DNA of 64,000 nucleotides from CADCWK01 sp965218235 (GTDB lineage: Bacteria > Chloroflexota > Chloroflexia > Thermomicrobiales > UBA6265), in NCBI GenBank assembly GCA_965218235.1, contig OZ244596.1:310001-374000 (forward strand), written 5' to 3'. Positions 26,894 to 35,108 of the stretch are shown one piece after another; positions within the stretch are counted from its first letter, which is position 1, and each line of letters opens with the position of its first letter. The position numbers were made by a program, and so were the translations under genes. Below the pieces are notes generated by a model. That model was not told the origin of the DNA and did not search any database. It saw nothing but the letters and a program-made list of their open reading frames with translations.

Positions 26894-28090
26894 ATGCAGC
26901 TGTACAACACGCTCTCGGGCCAGGTGAAGACCTTCACGGACCGGGGCGGATCGGTCGGCATCTACGTCTGTGGCGTCACTCCCTACGATACGACGCACGT
27001 CGGCCACGCATTCACCTTCCTGACCTTCGATATTCTCACCCGCTACCTGCGCGACTCCGGGCTGACAGTCACCTACGTCCAGAACGTAACGGACATCGAC
27101 GATGACATCCTCCGGAAGGCCGCCGAGGTCGGCGTCGCCTGGCGTGAGCTGGCGGACCGGGAAACCGACCGGTTCCTTCGCGACATGTCCGACCTCAATG
27201 CGCTTCCCTTCGATCACTACGTCCGCGCGACCGAGCACATCACCGACGTCGTCGACCTGACCGGCCGACTGATCGCCAGCGGCAATGCCTATGAGTCCAA
27301 CGGCAACGTCTACTTCGATGTCGCGTCGGACCCGGGCTTCGGCGTACTGAGCAAGATCCCCCGCGGCGAGATGCTGGCGGTGGCCAACGAGCGCGGCAAC
27401 CACCCGGACGACCCGAACAAGCGCGACCCACTCGACTTCGTCCTCTGGCAGGCGACGACGCTGGGTGAGCCAGCCTGGGACTCCCCCTGGGGCCAGGGGC
27501 GGCCGGGCTGGCACATCGAATGCAGCGCGATGTCGACGAAATATCTCGGCGACACGATCGACATCCACGGCGGCGGCAAGGATCTCGTCTTCCCGCACCA
27601 TGAGGCCGAGATCGCCCAGTCGGAGCGTGGGACGGGGGTCTCCCCGTTCGTTCGGTACTGGATGCACGTCGGGATGGTGGCCTACCAGGGCACCAAGATG
27701 AGCAAGTCGCTTGGCAACCTCGTCCTCGTCCGCGAAGTGCTCGACACCTACAGCGCCGACGCGCTCCGGCTGTACCTGATGTCGCACCATTACCGGTCCG
27801 ACTGGGAGTACATCGACGACGAGGTCGAGGCCTGGAGCCGCGTCGCCGACGACCTGCGCGAGGCAGCTGACTTCCCGCCGTTCGGACCGGACGAGCCCCT
27901 CGACGTCGATGCGCTGAGCGACGAGTTCTACAACGCCATGGATGACGACCTGAACACCCCCGAGGCAATCCGGGCACTGCAGGAAATGGCCCTGAGCATC
28001 CTCGAGGCGCCGGAGGACGATGACGTGCGTTCGGCTCAGAACACGCTCCGGCGAGCCGCGACCGTGCTTGGGCTCAGCCTGGCGGGCTGA
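26894..28090 (+). CDS. Cysteinyl-tRNA synthetase / MshC family ligase (short form)
   Basis: A 398-aa class I ligase that activates cysteine as cysteinyl-AMP. Its zinc set is visible: C26 in YVCGVTPYD, a Cys in WHIECSAMS near 211, and HHE in FPHHEAE near 236-240. The HIGH motif is HVGH and KMSKS is intact. The N-terminal TPYDTTHVGHA is the form typical of MshC (mycothiol ligase), while CysRS usually has CGPTVYD. The C-terminus stops soon after the helical bundle and lacks the usual CysRS anticodon-binding end. Whether it charges tRNA-Cys or a thiol precursor is undecided. The start is ATG 26894 with GGAG 10 bp upstream. Confidence 0.8.
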   Translation: MQLYNTLSGQVKTFTDRGGSVGIYVCGVTPYDTTHVGHAFTFLTFDILTRYLRDSGLTVTYVQNVTDIDDDILRKAAEVGVAWRELADRETDRFLRDMSDLNALPFDHYVRATEHITDVVDLTGRLIASGNAYESNGNVYFDVASDPGFGVLSKIPRGEMLAVANERGNHPDDPNKRDPLDFVLWQATTLGEPAWDSPWGQGRPGWHIECSAMSTKYLGDTIDIHGGGKDLVFPHHEAEIAQSERGTGVSPFVRYWMHVGMVAYQGTKMSKSLGNLVLVREVLDTYSADALRLYLMSHHYRSDWEYIDDEVEAWSRVADDLREAADFPPFGPDEPLDVDALSDEFYNAMDDDLNTPEAIRALQEMALSILEAPEDDDVRSAQNTLRRAATVLGLSLAG

Positions 28091-28108
28091 TCCGTCCCGG
28101 TCCCGTGC

Positions 28109-28114
28109 TATAAT
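28109..28114 (+). promoter_or_regulatory. Candidate -10 box of rpsF-ssb
   Basis: A perfect TATAAT lies 173 bp before rpsF; the -35 region is weak. Downstream in the leader are a GGGCGCC-GTCAA-GGCGCCC hairpin (28189-28207) and a GGAGC/GCTCC stem near 28233, possibly an autoregulatory S6:S18-type leader. That last reading is speculative. Confidence 0.45.
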
Positions 28115-28286
28115 CGCCCGTCCGCACGAGAGCCCAGCCGGTCCGGATCCTTCGGTCGCCTGTCGCTGTCTGCTTGCTCTCCATCCGCGGGCGCCGTCAA
28201 GGCGCCCTACCTTTCCGCTTTGGTCGAACCCGGGAGCGCAACCCCGGCTCCTTCGAGCGAGGCGTCTCCATGGAAAGGAGCATCCG

Positions 28287-29120
28287 TTGCGCGAGTACGC
28301 ACCGACCGCACGCCCCTACGAGCTAATGACGATCTTCGCCCCCGAGGTCGCCGACGACATGGTCACCGAGCAGCTCGAGGTGATCACCGGCTACGTCCGC
28401 ACCGCTGGCGGCGCGGTCTACCAGGTCCTGCAGGACGCGCCATGGGGCCGGCGCCGTTTCGCCTACCCAATCCGCCACAACGGCCGGGACGTCCGGGATG
28501 GCTTCTACAGCGTCGTCCACTTCGACCTCGTCCCGAGCCAGGTCTTCGAGGTCGAGCGCGATCTCAAGCTCGATGAGCGGGTGCTGCGCTTCCTGCTGAC
28601 CGTCCACGAGGTCAAGGAAGCCGCCGCCGAAGCATCGGAGACCACTGAGGGAGAAGCGGTCGAGGCCGCCCCGGTAGCCCGGTCCGAGATCGCCGCCGGT
28701 GATCTGGTTCGCAACGCCGAGACGGCCCGCGCCGCCGCTGACGCCGCCCGCGCGGCCAACGAGGCCGCCCGCGCCGCCGCTGAGGCCGCGCGACCACAGC
28801 AGAACACCAGCCGCGATGACCGCCCGCGCCCGGCTGCTCAGCCGGCACCCCAGGTCCCGCCCACCGCCTTGGTGAACGAGCCCACCCCGAGCGAGGCAGC
28901 CGAGCCGGTCGCCGATTCGGCCCCGGTTCCGGCCGAAGCCGCGCCGGCCGTCGCCGAGACTGAGTCGGTGGCGGAGTCCACCCCCGCACCGTCCGCGACC
29001 CAGGCCACCGAAGCGCCGGTCGCCGAGACCGACGCCACCGCGACGGCCGAGCCGGCCGCCGACGCACCGAGCGAGCCCGAGTCGGACCCGGCCGATGACG
29101 CCGACCCGAACCGCGCCTAG
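28287..29120 (+). CDS. rpsF: 30S ribosomal protein S6 with a long disordered C-terminal extension
   Basis: The first about 105 residues are S6: ARPYELMTIFAPEV, GRRRFAYPIRHNGRDV, and GFYSVVHFDLVP...LDERVLRFLLTVHE. S6 binds the 30S platform with S18. The remaining about 170 residues are Ala/Pro/Glu/Thr-rich and low-complexity, including an (A/E)ARAA-type helix near 145-175 followed by acidic PAEAAP-like sequence. The total of 277 aa is more than twice the usual length. The start is TTG 28287, 7 bp from AAAGGAG; no in-frame ATG lies before the conserved core. ssb follows 17 bp later, but rpsR does not. Confidence 0.9.
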   Translation: MREYAPTARPYELMTIFAPEVADDMVTEQLEVITGYVRTAGGAVYQVLQDAPWGRRRFAYPIRHNGRDVRDGFYSVVHFDLVPSQVFEVERDLKLDERVLRFLLTVHEVKEAAAEASETTEGEAVEAAPVARSEIAAGDLVRNAETARAAADAARAANEAARAAAEAARPQQNTSRDDRPRPAAQPAPQVPPTALVNEPTPSEAAEPVADSAPVPAEAAPAVAETESVAESTPAPSATQATEAPVAETDATATAEPAADAPSEPESDPADDADPNRA

Positions 29121-29137
29121 CAATCACGGAGCGCCAG

Positions 29138-29623
29138 ATGAGCTACAACAAGGTCACCATCATCGGCAATCTTGGCCAGGATCCAGAAACCCGCTATACG
29201 CCAACAGGGACCATGAACGTTCAGTTCTCGGTCGCTACCAGTCGCCGGTATAACGACCGCAACGGGCAGCAGCAGGAATCCACTACCTGGTTCCGAGTGA
29301 CCGCCTGGGGCCGGCTGGCCGAGACACTGGACAAGCTCACCCAGAGCGGCGCGCTGGCGAAAGGCCGTCAGGTCTTCGTTGAGGGCCGCCTGGAGCAGCG
29401 GGAATTCACGGGTCGCGATGGTCAGCAACGATCATCACTCGATGTGAACGCGAGCGAGTTCCAGCTTGTGGGAAACCGTAGTGACTCAGACGGTGGCGGC
29501 AACTTCGGTGGAGGTAGCCGTGGTGGCGACTCTGGTAATACCTCCGGAGGTGGCAATGCAGGCGGAGGTAACAGCCAGCAGGGCAACGCCGACTATGGTG
29601 ACATGGACGATGTCCCCTTCTAG
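29138..29623 (+). CDS. ssb: Single-stranded DNA-binding protein
   Basis: A 161-aa SSB. The OB-fold (1-110) starts MSYNKVTIIGNLGQDPETRYTP and includes WFRVTAWGRLAETL and the beta strand RQVFVEGRLEQREF. A glycine/serine-rich linker follows, ending in the acidic tip DMDDVPF that recruits replication and repair partners. It is the second gene of rpsF-ssb, separated by 17 bp. In many bacteria rpsR and rplI come next; here a 209-bp gap with no recognisable signal and then a PpiC-type gene follow. Confidence 0.96.
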   Translation: MSYNKVTIIGNLGQDPETRYTPTGTMNVQFSVATSRRYNDRNGQQQESTTWFRVTAWGRLAETLDKLTQSGALAKGRQVFVEGRLEQREFTGRDGQQRSSLDVNASEFQLVGNRSDSDGGGNFGGGSRGGDSGNTSGGGNAGGGNSQQGNADYGDMDDVPF

Positions 29624-29832
29624 GTGACGCGACCGGGTCCGGATCCGCGCACCCGAGAGACGATCCGACACCCCGTCTCCGGCCCATCGCCCGTCACCGG
29701 ATCGACAACGCACCGCAGGTGGCCGCCCCGACGGACCGCAGGCGGTGTGTTGCTGTCTGAGGGGCGTTGGCGAACGAACGGACGCCGATCGTCCGGTAAC
29801 AACCGACGCAGCCGCGTCGCGAGGGAACCACC

Positions 29833-31413
29833 GTGTCAGAGAGACGGCCGCAGAGGCAACCACGACCGACCGTGCGACAGGCCCGGCTTCCCCGAGCCCG
29901 GAACGCTCCGGACCGTCCGCACCGGATCTCCCGAGCCCAGCGGGAGAGGAAGCGGCAGCGCCAGCTCTACATCGGGATCGGCGCGGTCGTCGCCCTCGTG
30001 GCCCTGATCCTGATCGGCACATTCGTCTGGACGGATGTCGTTCGCCCACGGCAGGTCCTGGCCAGCGTCAACGGCACTGACATCTCGCGGCAGGACTACT
30101 GGCGGGCTCGCGGTGTGAGTCTGGCCGATCAGGTCGATCAATACTCCTATCTCGCCGGCGTCGTCGGCGGGGATCAGGCATCGCAGTACCAGAACGCCGC
30201 CGCCAATGCTCAGACCGAACTGAACGGTCTCTGGGGATCGACGGACGTCAACGATCAGTATTTGCAGCAGATGATCGACGATCAGCTCTACGTCCAGTAC
30301 GCCGATACGCTGGACATTACCGTCACCGACGAGGACGTCGACGGGTTCATCCTCAACCGGTTCGCGCCCCAGGATGCTCCACTCCTGACTCCGACCGTCG
30401 AGCCTACCCTCGTCCCCGAGCGCGCTTCCTGGGCAACGCAGACCGCGGTAGTCAGCGGCGGCGAGCCGAGCCCGACCGTGGTACCGGGTGGGACGCCTGA
30501 GGTCAACGTCGCTGGAGGGACCCCGTCGTCGACTGACGCGGGAACGCCGGTCCTGATCACCGGAACCCCACCAGTCGCCCCGATCGGCGCCGATGGTGCC
30601 GGGACTCCGGCCGCGGACGCGGGAACGCCGGCTGGGGCTCCGGTCGATGCGGTCGGCACACCCGCCGTCTCGCCGACACCCGACGCCGTCCAGGCCAGGG
30701 CAACCGCTGAATCCGGCTACGGTCTCTATCGCAACCGGACCTTTGAGACGGCGCACGTCAACGATGACCAGTACCGGCAATGGGTCGCTATCCCGGCGCT
30801 CTCCCAGCAGCGGGTCGCGGCGGTCCTTGAGGGCCAGCTCGGACAGTCGGCGGCCCAGGTCCATGGCGCCCACGTCCTCGTCGCGACCCAGGAGCTGGCC
30901 GACCAGATTGCCAGCCAGCTCGCCGCTGGCGCCAGCTTCGAGGAAATCGCCCGCAGCCAGTCGATCGACACCGCCACGGCGGCGAATGGCGGCGACCTCG
31001 GCTGGTACTCGCAGTACGACGTCGAGGATGCGTTCTGGTCCGCCACGTCGGGCCTCGCCGCCGGTCGGAGCAGCGCCCCGTTCCAGACCCCATTCGGTTG
31101 GGAGATCGTTCGCGTGACCGAAACATCGCCCGACCGCGCCTTCACGGACGCCCAGCTGACCGCCGCCCAGGGAGCCGTGACGGACGACTGGCTCGCCGCT
31201 CGGGCCAGCGAGGCCAGGATCTCCGGTGAGGCCGACCCAACCCCGACGCCGCCTGCCGAGACGTTCACCCCACCGGTCAACGCTCCCACCGGCGTCGCGC
31301 TTCCGCCCGGCACTCCCGCGGCGGATATACCGGAGGGCGCAACGCCCGAGAGCGGAGCTCCGCCGCCCGGCGCACCGGCGATCACCCCAATCGCCGCGAC
31401 GCCGGCGGCCTGA
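29833..31413 (+). CDS. Membrane-anchored PpiC/SurA-type peptidyl-prolyl isomerase
   Basis: A 526-aa protein with a basic, disordered cytoplasmic N-terminus (1-44), one membrane helix (about 45-68) and a SurA-N-like helical region (75-180). A Pro/Thr/Gly/Val-rich insertion (about 185-290, dominated by GTP and PTP) follows. Next comes a parvulin domain (about 340-435: VHGAHVLVATQELADQIASQL, GGDLGWYSQYD, TPFGWEIVRVTE) and a Pro/Ala-rich tail. It would fold exported proteins at the outer face of the membrane. The GTG at 29833 follows GAGGGA. The low-complexity insertion separates the two halves of the chaperone module. Confidence 0.8.
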   Translation: MSERRPQRQPRPTVRQARLPRARNAPDRPHRISRAQRERKRQRQLYIGIGAVVALVALILIGTFVWTDVVRPRQVLASVNGTDISRQDYWRARGVSLADQVDQYSYLAGVVGGDQASQYQNAAANAQTELNGLWGSTDVNDQYLQQMIDDQLYVQYADTLDITVTDEDVDGFILNRFAPQDAPLLTPTVEPTLVPERASWATQTAVVSGGEPSPTVVPGGTPEVNVAGGTPSSTDAGTPVLITGTPPVAPIGADGAGTPAADAGTPAGAPVDAVGTPAVSPTPDAVQARATAESGYGLYRNRTFETAHVNDDQYRQWVAIPALSQQRVAAVLEGQLGQSAAQVHGAHVLVATQELADQIASQLAAGASFEEIARSQSIDTATAANGGDLGWYSQYDVEDAFWSATSGLAAGRSSAPFQTPFGWEIVRVTETSPDRAFTDAQLTAAQGAVTDDWLAARASEARISGEADPTPTPPAETFTPPVNAPTGVALPPGTPAADIPEGATPESGAPPPGAPAITPIAATPAA

Positions 31414-31537
31414 CGTCGAGCAATCGGCCGACCCTGGACGCCCGGCCGGTCCCGGTTCGACGTCATGCTATCCTGCGGCCCAGCAGGGTGCCGCCCGCCC
31501 CACCCGGCGAACCGGCCCATCGCAGTGAGAGTGACCC

Positions 31538-32494
31538 ATGTCAGACCAGCCTCGCATCCGGCGACCGGACGGTGCCCAACCGGGCCAGCGCGACGACCCC
31601 GTGCCGTCGGCCGACCTCGAGTTTGGTGCCGGGCGGACGCCACTCCGGACCAGGCGTGACCCGGTCGCCGGCACGGCTGGTCACTTGCGGCCGCCCTCCC
31701 AACAACCGTCGTGGGGTGCCGACCCAGCCCGACGCCGAAGGGGTACCGGCCGGTACGCCGCGCCAACGACCGACCTGCCCCCGGCGGTCCTTCCGGAGGG
31801 CGCGCCGGGCTGGATGGGGCAATCAGGGTCGGCGACCGACTCCTCTGGCAATCGGGAAGCCGTCCTGCCCCGGCCGCTGGGGGGATCGGTTCGCCAGGCC
31901 GAGGATTACGCCTCGGGCTGGCCGGAGCGTTCCGTCGGACCCGCGGACCGAGCCGCGTCCACGAGAAGCTGGCCGACCCAGCCGCCTCGCCCTTCACGTC
32001 CGGAGCGTCGGAAACCAGCGCCGCGGGAGGTCGATGGTGACGATTCCTGGCCCCTGGACGGCACCCACGACGACTTCGATGCGGAAGAACCCTCCGGGCG
32101 GGTGACGGGTCCTAGGAGGCGCGAACGCGCGGCCCAATCCGGACGCGCACCGCGCCGGCTCGGGATCGCACTATTCGAGGACCCGATGGCGTCTGGCCTG
32201 GTGCTTCTGATCGCCGCCTCATTCGCGGCGATGTGGGGGCTGACCAGCTATCTGATCGACTCGGTCGATGATCCCCTCACGTTGCGGCTCAGGGCTGATG
32301 GGTCTCCTGGAACGACCACCGGGCCGGGCGGGATCTGGCAGGTCCCGTTCGTCGCGACGATGCTCGGCCTGATGTCGATCGGCACGGCGCTGCTGGTCGC
32401 CCGGCGGGATCGATTCGCGTCCCGGTTCGTCGTCGGAGCCGGAATCCTGGTTCAGGCCCTGATCTGGGTGGCAGCGATTACACTGCTTCGCTAG
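31538..32494 (+). CDS. Hypothetical membrane protein with a long disordered N-terminus
   Basis: A 318-aa protein I do not recognise. Residues 1-205 are Arg/Pro/Ser/Asp-rich with no fold signal. The C-terminal third has three hydrophobic segments (LVLLIAASFAAMWGLTSYL, WQVPFVATMLGLMSIGTALLV, and VVGAGILVQALIWVAAITLL). The ATG at 31538 is preceded by GAGAGTGA. It lies 85 bp upstream of the CDP-alcohol phosphatidyltransferase and acyltransferase pair on the same strand, so a membrane-lipid or envelope context is possible but not shown. Confidence 0.65.
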   Translation: MSDQPRIRRPDGAQPGQRDDPVPSADLEFGAGRTPLRTRRDPVAGTAGHLRPPSQQPSWGADPARRRRGTGRYAAPTTDLPPAVLPEGAPGWMGQSGSATDSSGNREAVLPRPLGGSVRQAEDYASGWPERSVGPADRAASTRSWPTQPPRPSRPERRKPAPREVDGDDSWPLDGTHDDFDAEEPSGRVTGPRRRERAAQSGRAPRRLGIALFEDPMASGLVLLIAASFAAMWGLTSYLIDSVDDPLTLRLRADGSPGTTTGPGGIWQVPFVATMLGLMSIGTALLVARRDRFASRFVVGAGILVQALIWVAAITLLR

Positions 32495-32579
32495 CAGGGC
32501 CAATGCGGCCGATCCCGGTTCAATATCCGGACCATTGCGCTCGCCTCGCGAGTTCGTACGCAAGGGCTTGTCGTCGACC

Positions 32580-33290
32580 ATGGCCAACCTCATCACCGTC
32601 GGCCGGCTCATCGTCATGTTCGTCGCCGTTGCCATGGTTTACTTCGGCAACGTCGGCGTCATCGGCGCTTCGATGGTCCTGATCGCCCTGGTCTTCGCCA
32701 GCGACGGGCTCGACGGCTGGGTGGCCCGGCGCCGGAACAGCACGTCGGCCTTCGGAGCCGTGCTCGACATCGCTGGCGATCGGATCGTCGAGAACGTCCT
32801 CTGGGTGCTGTTCGCCGCGCTCGACGCGATCCCGCTCTGGGTCCCGTTCCTGGTCATGACTCGCGGTTTCATCGTCGACGCCCTCCGCTCTATGTCCTAT
32901 GACGATGGCATGACCGCGTTCGGAAGCAACAACATGATGCGCTCGTCGCTGACGCAGTGGCTGACGGCCGGCCGCTTCATGCGGGCACTGTTCGGATACG
33001 CCAAGGCAATAGGCTTCGTCTTCCTGACCGGCTACACCGGTTCCCTGGGACCCGACGCGCCCGGAACCTGGCTCGGCGACCTCTACGATCTGACGCCGTT
33101 CACCTTCGTCGGCTGGGGCGCCGTCTGGCTGGCCGTCGCCTTGACCATCGTCCGGGGCGTTCCCGTAATCGTCGACGCCTGGGAGGTGATCACCATGTCC
33201 AGCGGTTCACGCACGACGACGAGCGCGACCGTGCCCGCCCGGCGCGACGGCAACACATTGCCAGGAATCGAACCGGAAGAGATCCCATGA
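32580..33290 (+). CDS. CDP-alcohol phosphatidyltransferase
   Basis: A 236-aa integral membrane enzyme that transfers a phosphatidyl group from CDP-diacylglycerol to an alcohol. The family signature D-x2-DG-x2-AR-x8-G-x3-D-x3-D is intact in SDGLDGWVARRR...FGAVLDIAGD (about residues 41-66). Roughly five or six membrane segments follow. The alcohol (glycerol-3-phosphate, inositol-phosphate or another) cannot be told from this sequence. The ATG at 32580 (MANLITVGRL) begins where homology does. Its stop overlaps the acyltransferase start (ATGA), so the two are translationally coupled. Confidence 0.85.
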   Translation: MANLITVGRLIVMFVAVAMVYFGNVGVIGASMVLIALVFASDGLDGWVARRRNSTSAFGAVLDIAGDRIVENVLWVLFAALDAIPLWVPFLVMTRGFIVDALRSMSYDDGMTAFGSNNMMRSSLTQWLTAGRFMRALFGYAKAIGFVFLTGYTGSLGPDAPGTWLGDLYDLTPFTFVGWGAVWLAVALTIVRGVPVIVDAWEVITMSSGSRTTTSATVPARRDGNTLPGIEPEEIP

Positions 33291-34483
33291 CAGAGCCGAC
33301 GACATCACTTTCCCGGCGAACGGTTCCAGACACGCGGTTCGCCAGTGACGAGCAGCTGATCGGTCCCATTGCCGGGGAACCGGAGACGGACAATCTGAAT
33401 AAAGCGGGCTCGGAGGCGCTCGGCGAGGAGTTGCGGCGGAGAGTTCAGCGACGGACCGAGCGAGTCCAGCAGACCGCGGCTGATGTTCAAACCGAAGCGC
33501 AACGCCGGGTCGAGACCGTCCAGCAGCGAGCCAGCAAGATCCGGACTCAACTGGAGTTCCGGCGGGAGAAGCGGGACCCGATCCGGTATCGCCTCAGTAT
33601 CTCGATGGCGAAGCTGGTCGCCCGATTCGCGTCGGTTCTGCCGGGCCAGGTACGGGTTCGGATCGCGGTTCTGATCGGCTGGGTCGTTTTCCGCTTCAAC
33701 ACGGGCTTCCGCGACAACGTGCGGGACAATCTGCTCCATGTCCTTGGACCGGACGCGACCGAGGAACGGATCGACGCGACATCCCGCAGCATCGCCCGCA
33801 ACGGCATTCTGAATGTCCTCGATCTGCTCATCATGTATCGACGAGGGCGGGCCGAGGTCCTCGCCCTGATGGACCTGGATCCCGCCTTCGTCCGGCACCT
33901 CGATGGGACTGGCCGGGAACCTGGTGGGACGATCGTCGTCACGGCCCATCTCGGGTCGTTTGACATGATTGGTCAGGCGATGGGCGTGATGGGCTATCCG
34001 CTCACGATCCTGACGGGCCGCACGACGTACCGCGTGCTCTTCGACGCCGTGTCGTTCCTGCGCAGTACCAAGGGCAGCCGGATCGTCGAGCCATCACCCG
34101 CGGGAGTACGAGGGATTTACCGCTCCCTGCGCCGGGGTGAGATCGTCGGGATCGTCTGCGACCGCGACTTCTTCTTCAACGGCATCCCGGTCCGCTTCTT
34201 CGGGGCGGAAACGACGCTGCCGCCCGGACCGGTCCGAATCGCCCGCGACACCGGCGCGATGCTCCTGCCGACCTTTGCCCGGCGCAACGGCGACCGTCAC
34301 GAGATTCGGGTCCAGCCGGCATTCGAAGTGCCGCGCACCGACGATGTCGAGGCCGATGTCGCCGCGGGGATGGCGTTCCTCGTCGCCGCCCTCGAGCGGG
34401 AGATCGGCGCCGAACCCGAGCAGTGGTCCATCTTCCAACGGGTCTGGCCGGACCGCCCGCCGTTGGCCCTTAGCGGAAGTTGA
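33287..34483 (+). CDS. LpxL/HtrB- or PatA-like lipid acyltransferase
   Basis: A 398-aa lysophospholipid-acyltransferase-superfamily protein. Residues 1-110 form a charged, coiled-coil-like region (VQQTAADVQTEAQRRVETVQQ). The catalytic HX4D is HLGSFD in VVTAHLGSFDMIG near residue 221, followed by GIVCDRDFFFNGIPVRFFGAETTLPPGP, the usual third block. In Actinobacteria a related PatA follows a PgsA-type gene in phosphatidylinositol-mannoside synthesis. The ATGA overlap with a CDP-alcohol phosphatidyltransferase here recalls that order, though no mannosyltransferase is present. Its last 14 bp overlap yajQ convergently. Confidence 0.78.
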   Translation: MTEPTTSLSRRTVPDTRFASDEQLIGPIAGEPETDNLNKAGSEALGEELRRRVQRRTERVQQTAADVQTEAQRRVETVQQRASKIRTQLEFRREKRDPIRYRLSISMAKLVARFASVLPGQVRVRIAVLIGWVVFRFNTGFRDNVRDNLLHVLGPDATEERIDATSRSIARNGILNVLDLLIMYRRGRAEVLALMDLDPAFVRHLDGTGREPGGTIVVTAHLGSFDMIGQAMGVMGYPLTILTGRTTYRVLFDAVSFLRSTKGSRIVEPSPAGVRGIYRSLRRGEIVGIVCDRDFFFNGIPVRFFGAETTLPPGPVRIARDTGAMLLPTFARRNGDRHEIRVQPAFEVPRTDDVEADVAAGMAFLVAALEREIGAEPEQWSIFQRVWPDRPPLALSGS

Positions 34484-34961
34484 CGAACTGCAAGGCGACA
34501 GCGAGGTCCTCTCCCTTGAGCAACTGGATCACATCCTGCAGGTCGTCCTTGCTCTTGGCCTGGACACGCAGCGTATCGCCCTGGATCTGCGGCGTTACCT
34601 TTTTGTTCTGCTCCCGAATCGACTTCGAGAGCGACTTCGCGACGTCATCGGGAATCCCTTCCTTGAGTCTGATGGTGATTCGGACCCGGCCGCCGGAGGC
34701 CGTCTCCTCATCCTGGTAGTCAAGGATCTTGAGCGACAGATCGCGCCGGATCAGCTTGCTCTCGAGGACGTCCCGGATCGCGGTCAGGGACATCTCGCTC
34801 TCGGTGTTGATCGAGATGTCGTTGTCGTTGAGATCGAGTTCGGTCCTCGTCCCCTTGAGATCGTACCGGGTTTCGATCTCCCGCCGCGTCTGGTCCACGG
34901 CATTCTTGAGCTCCTGCCGGTCATACTTCGAGACGATGTCGAATGAGTACGTCGACGCCAT
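34470..34961 (-). CDS. YajQ family nucleotide-binding protein
   Basis: A 163-aa YajQ/DUF520 protein with two RRM-like ferredoxin folds. Conserved parts are the start MASTYSFDIVSKYDRQELKNAV, YDLKGT, the middle SLKILDYQDEETASGG and the C-terminal LRVQAKSKDDLQDVIQLL. Family members bind nucleotides (cyclic di-GMP in Xanthomonas), but the role here is not known. The ATG at 34961 is preceded by GAGGAG. It overlaps the convergent acyltransferase by 14 bp and is divergent from the histidine kinase. Confidence 0.9.
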   Translation of the reverse strand: MASTYSFDIVSKYDRQELKNAVDQTRREIETRYDLKGTRTELDLNDNDISINTESEMSLTAIRDVLESKLIRRDLSLKILDYQDEETASGGRVRITIRLKEGIPDDVAKSLSKSIREQNKKVTPQIQGDTLRVQAKSKDDLQDVIQLLKGEDLAVALQFVNFR

Positions 34962-35108
34962 GCTGCTTGCTCCTCTGGCCACTCGCCATGATCGAAATCG
35001 GTAGTGTACCGTCAACGGCTAATCGATGTCAGATTTCACCCATCGGCTTTCGTTTCGTACTTCCGGATACGGTGCACGACCGGCCATCCTCAAAGGAAAC
35101 CGTTTCTG

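Noticed and set aside
32957..33286. Upstream extension of the acyltransferase frame into the phosphatidyltransferase gene
   Set aside because: It would overlap the upstream gene by more than 300 bp; the ATGA overlap at 33287 is the natural start.
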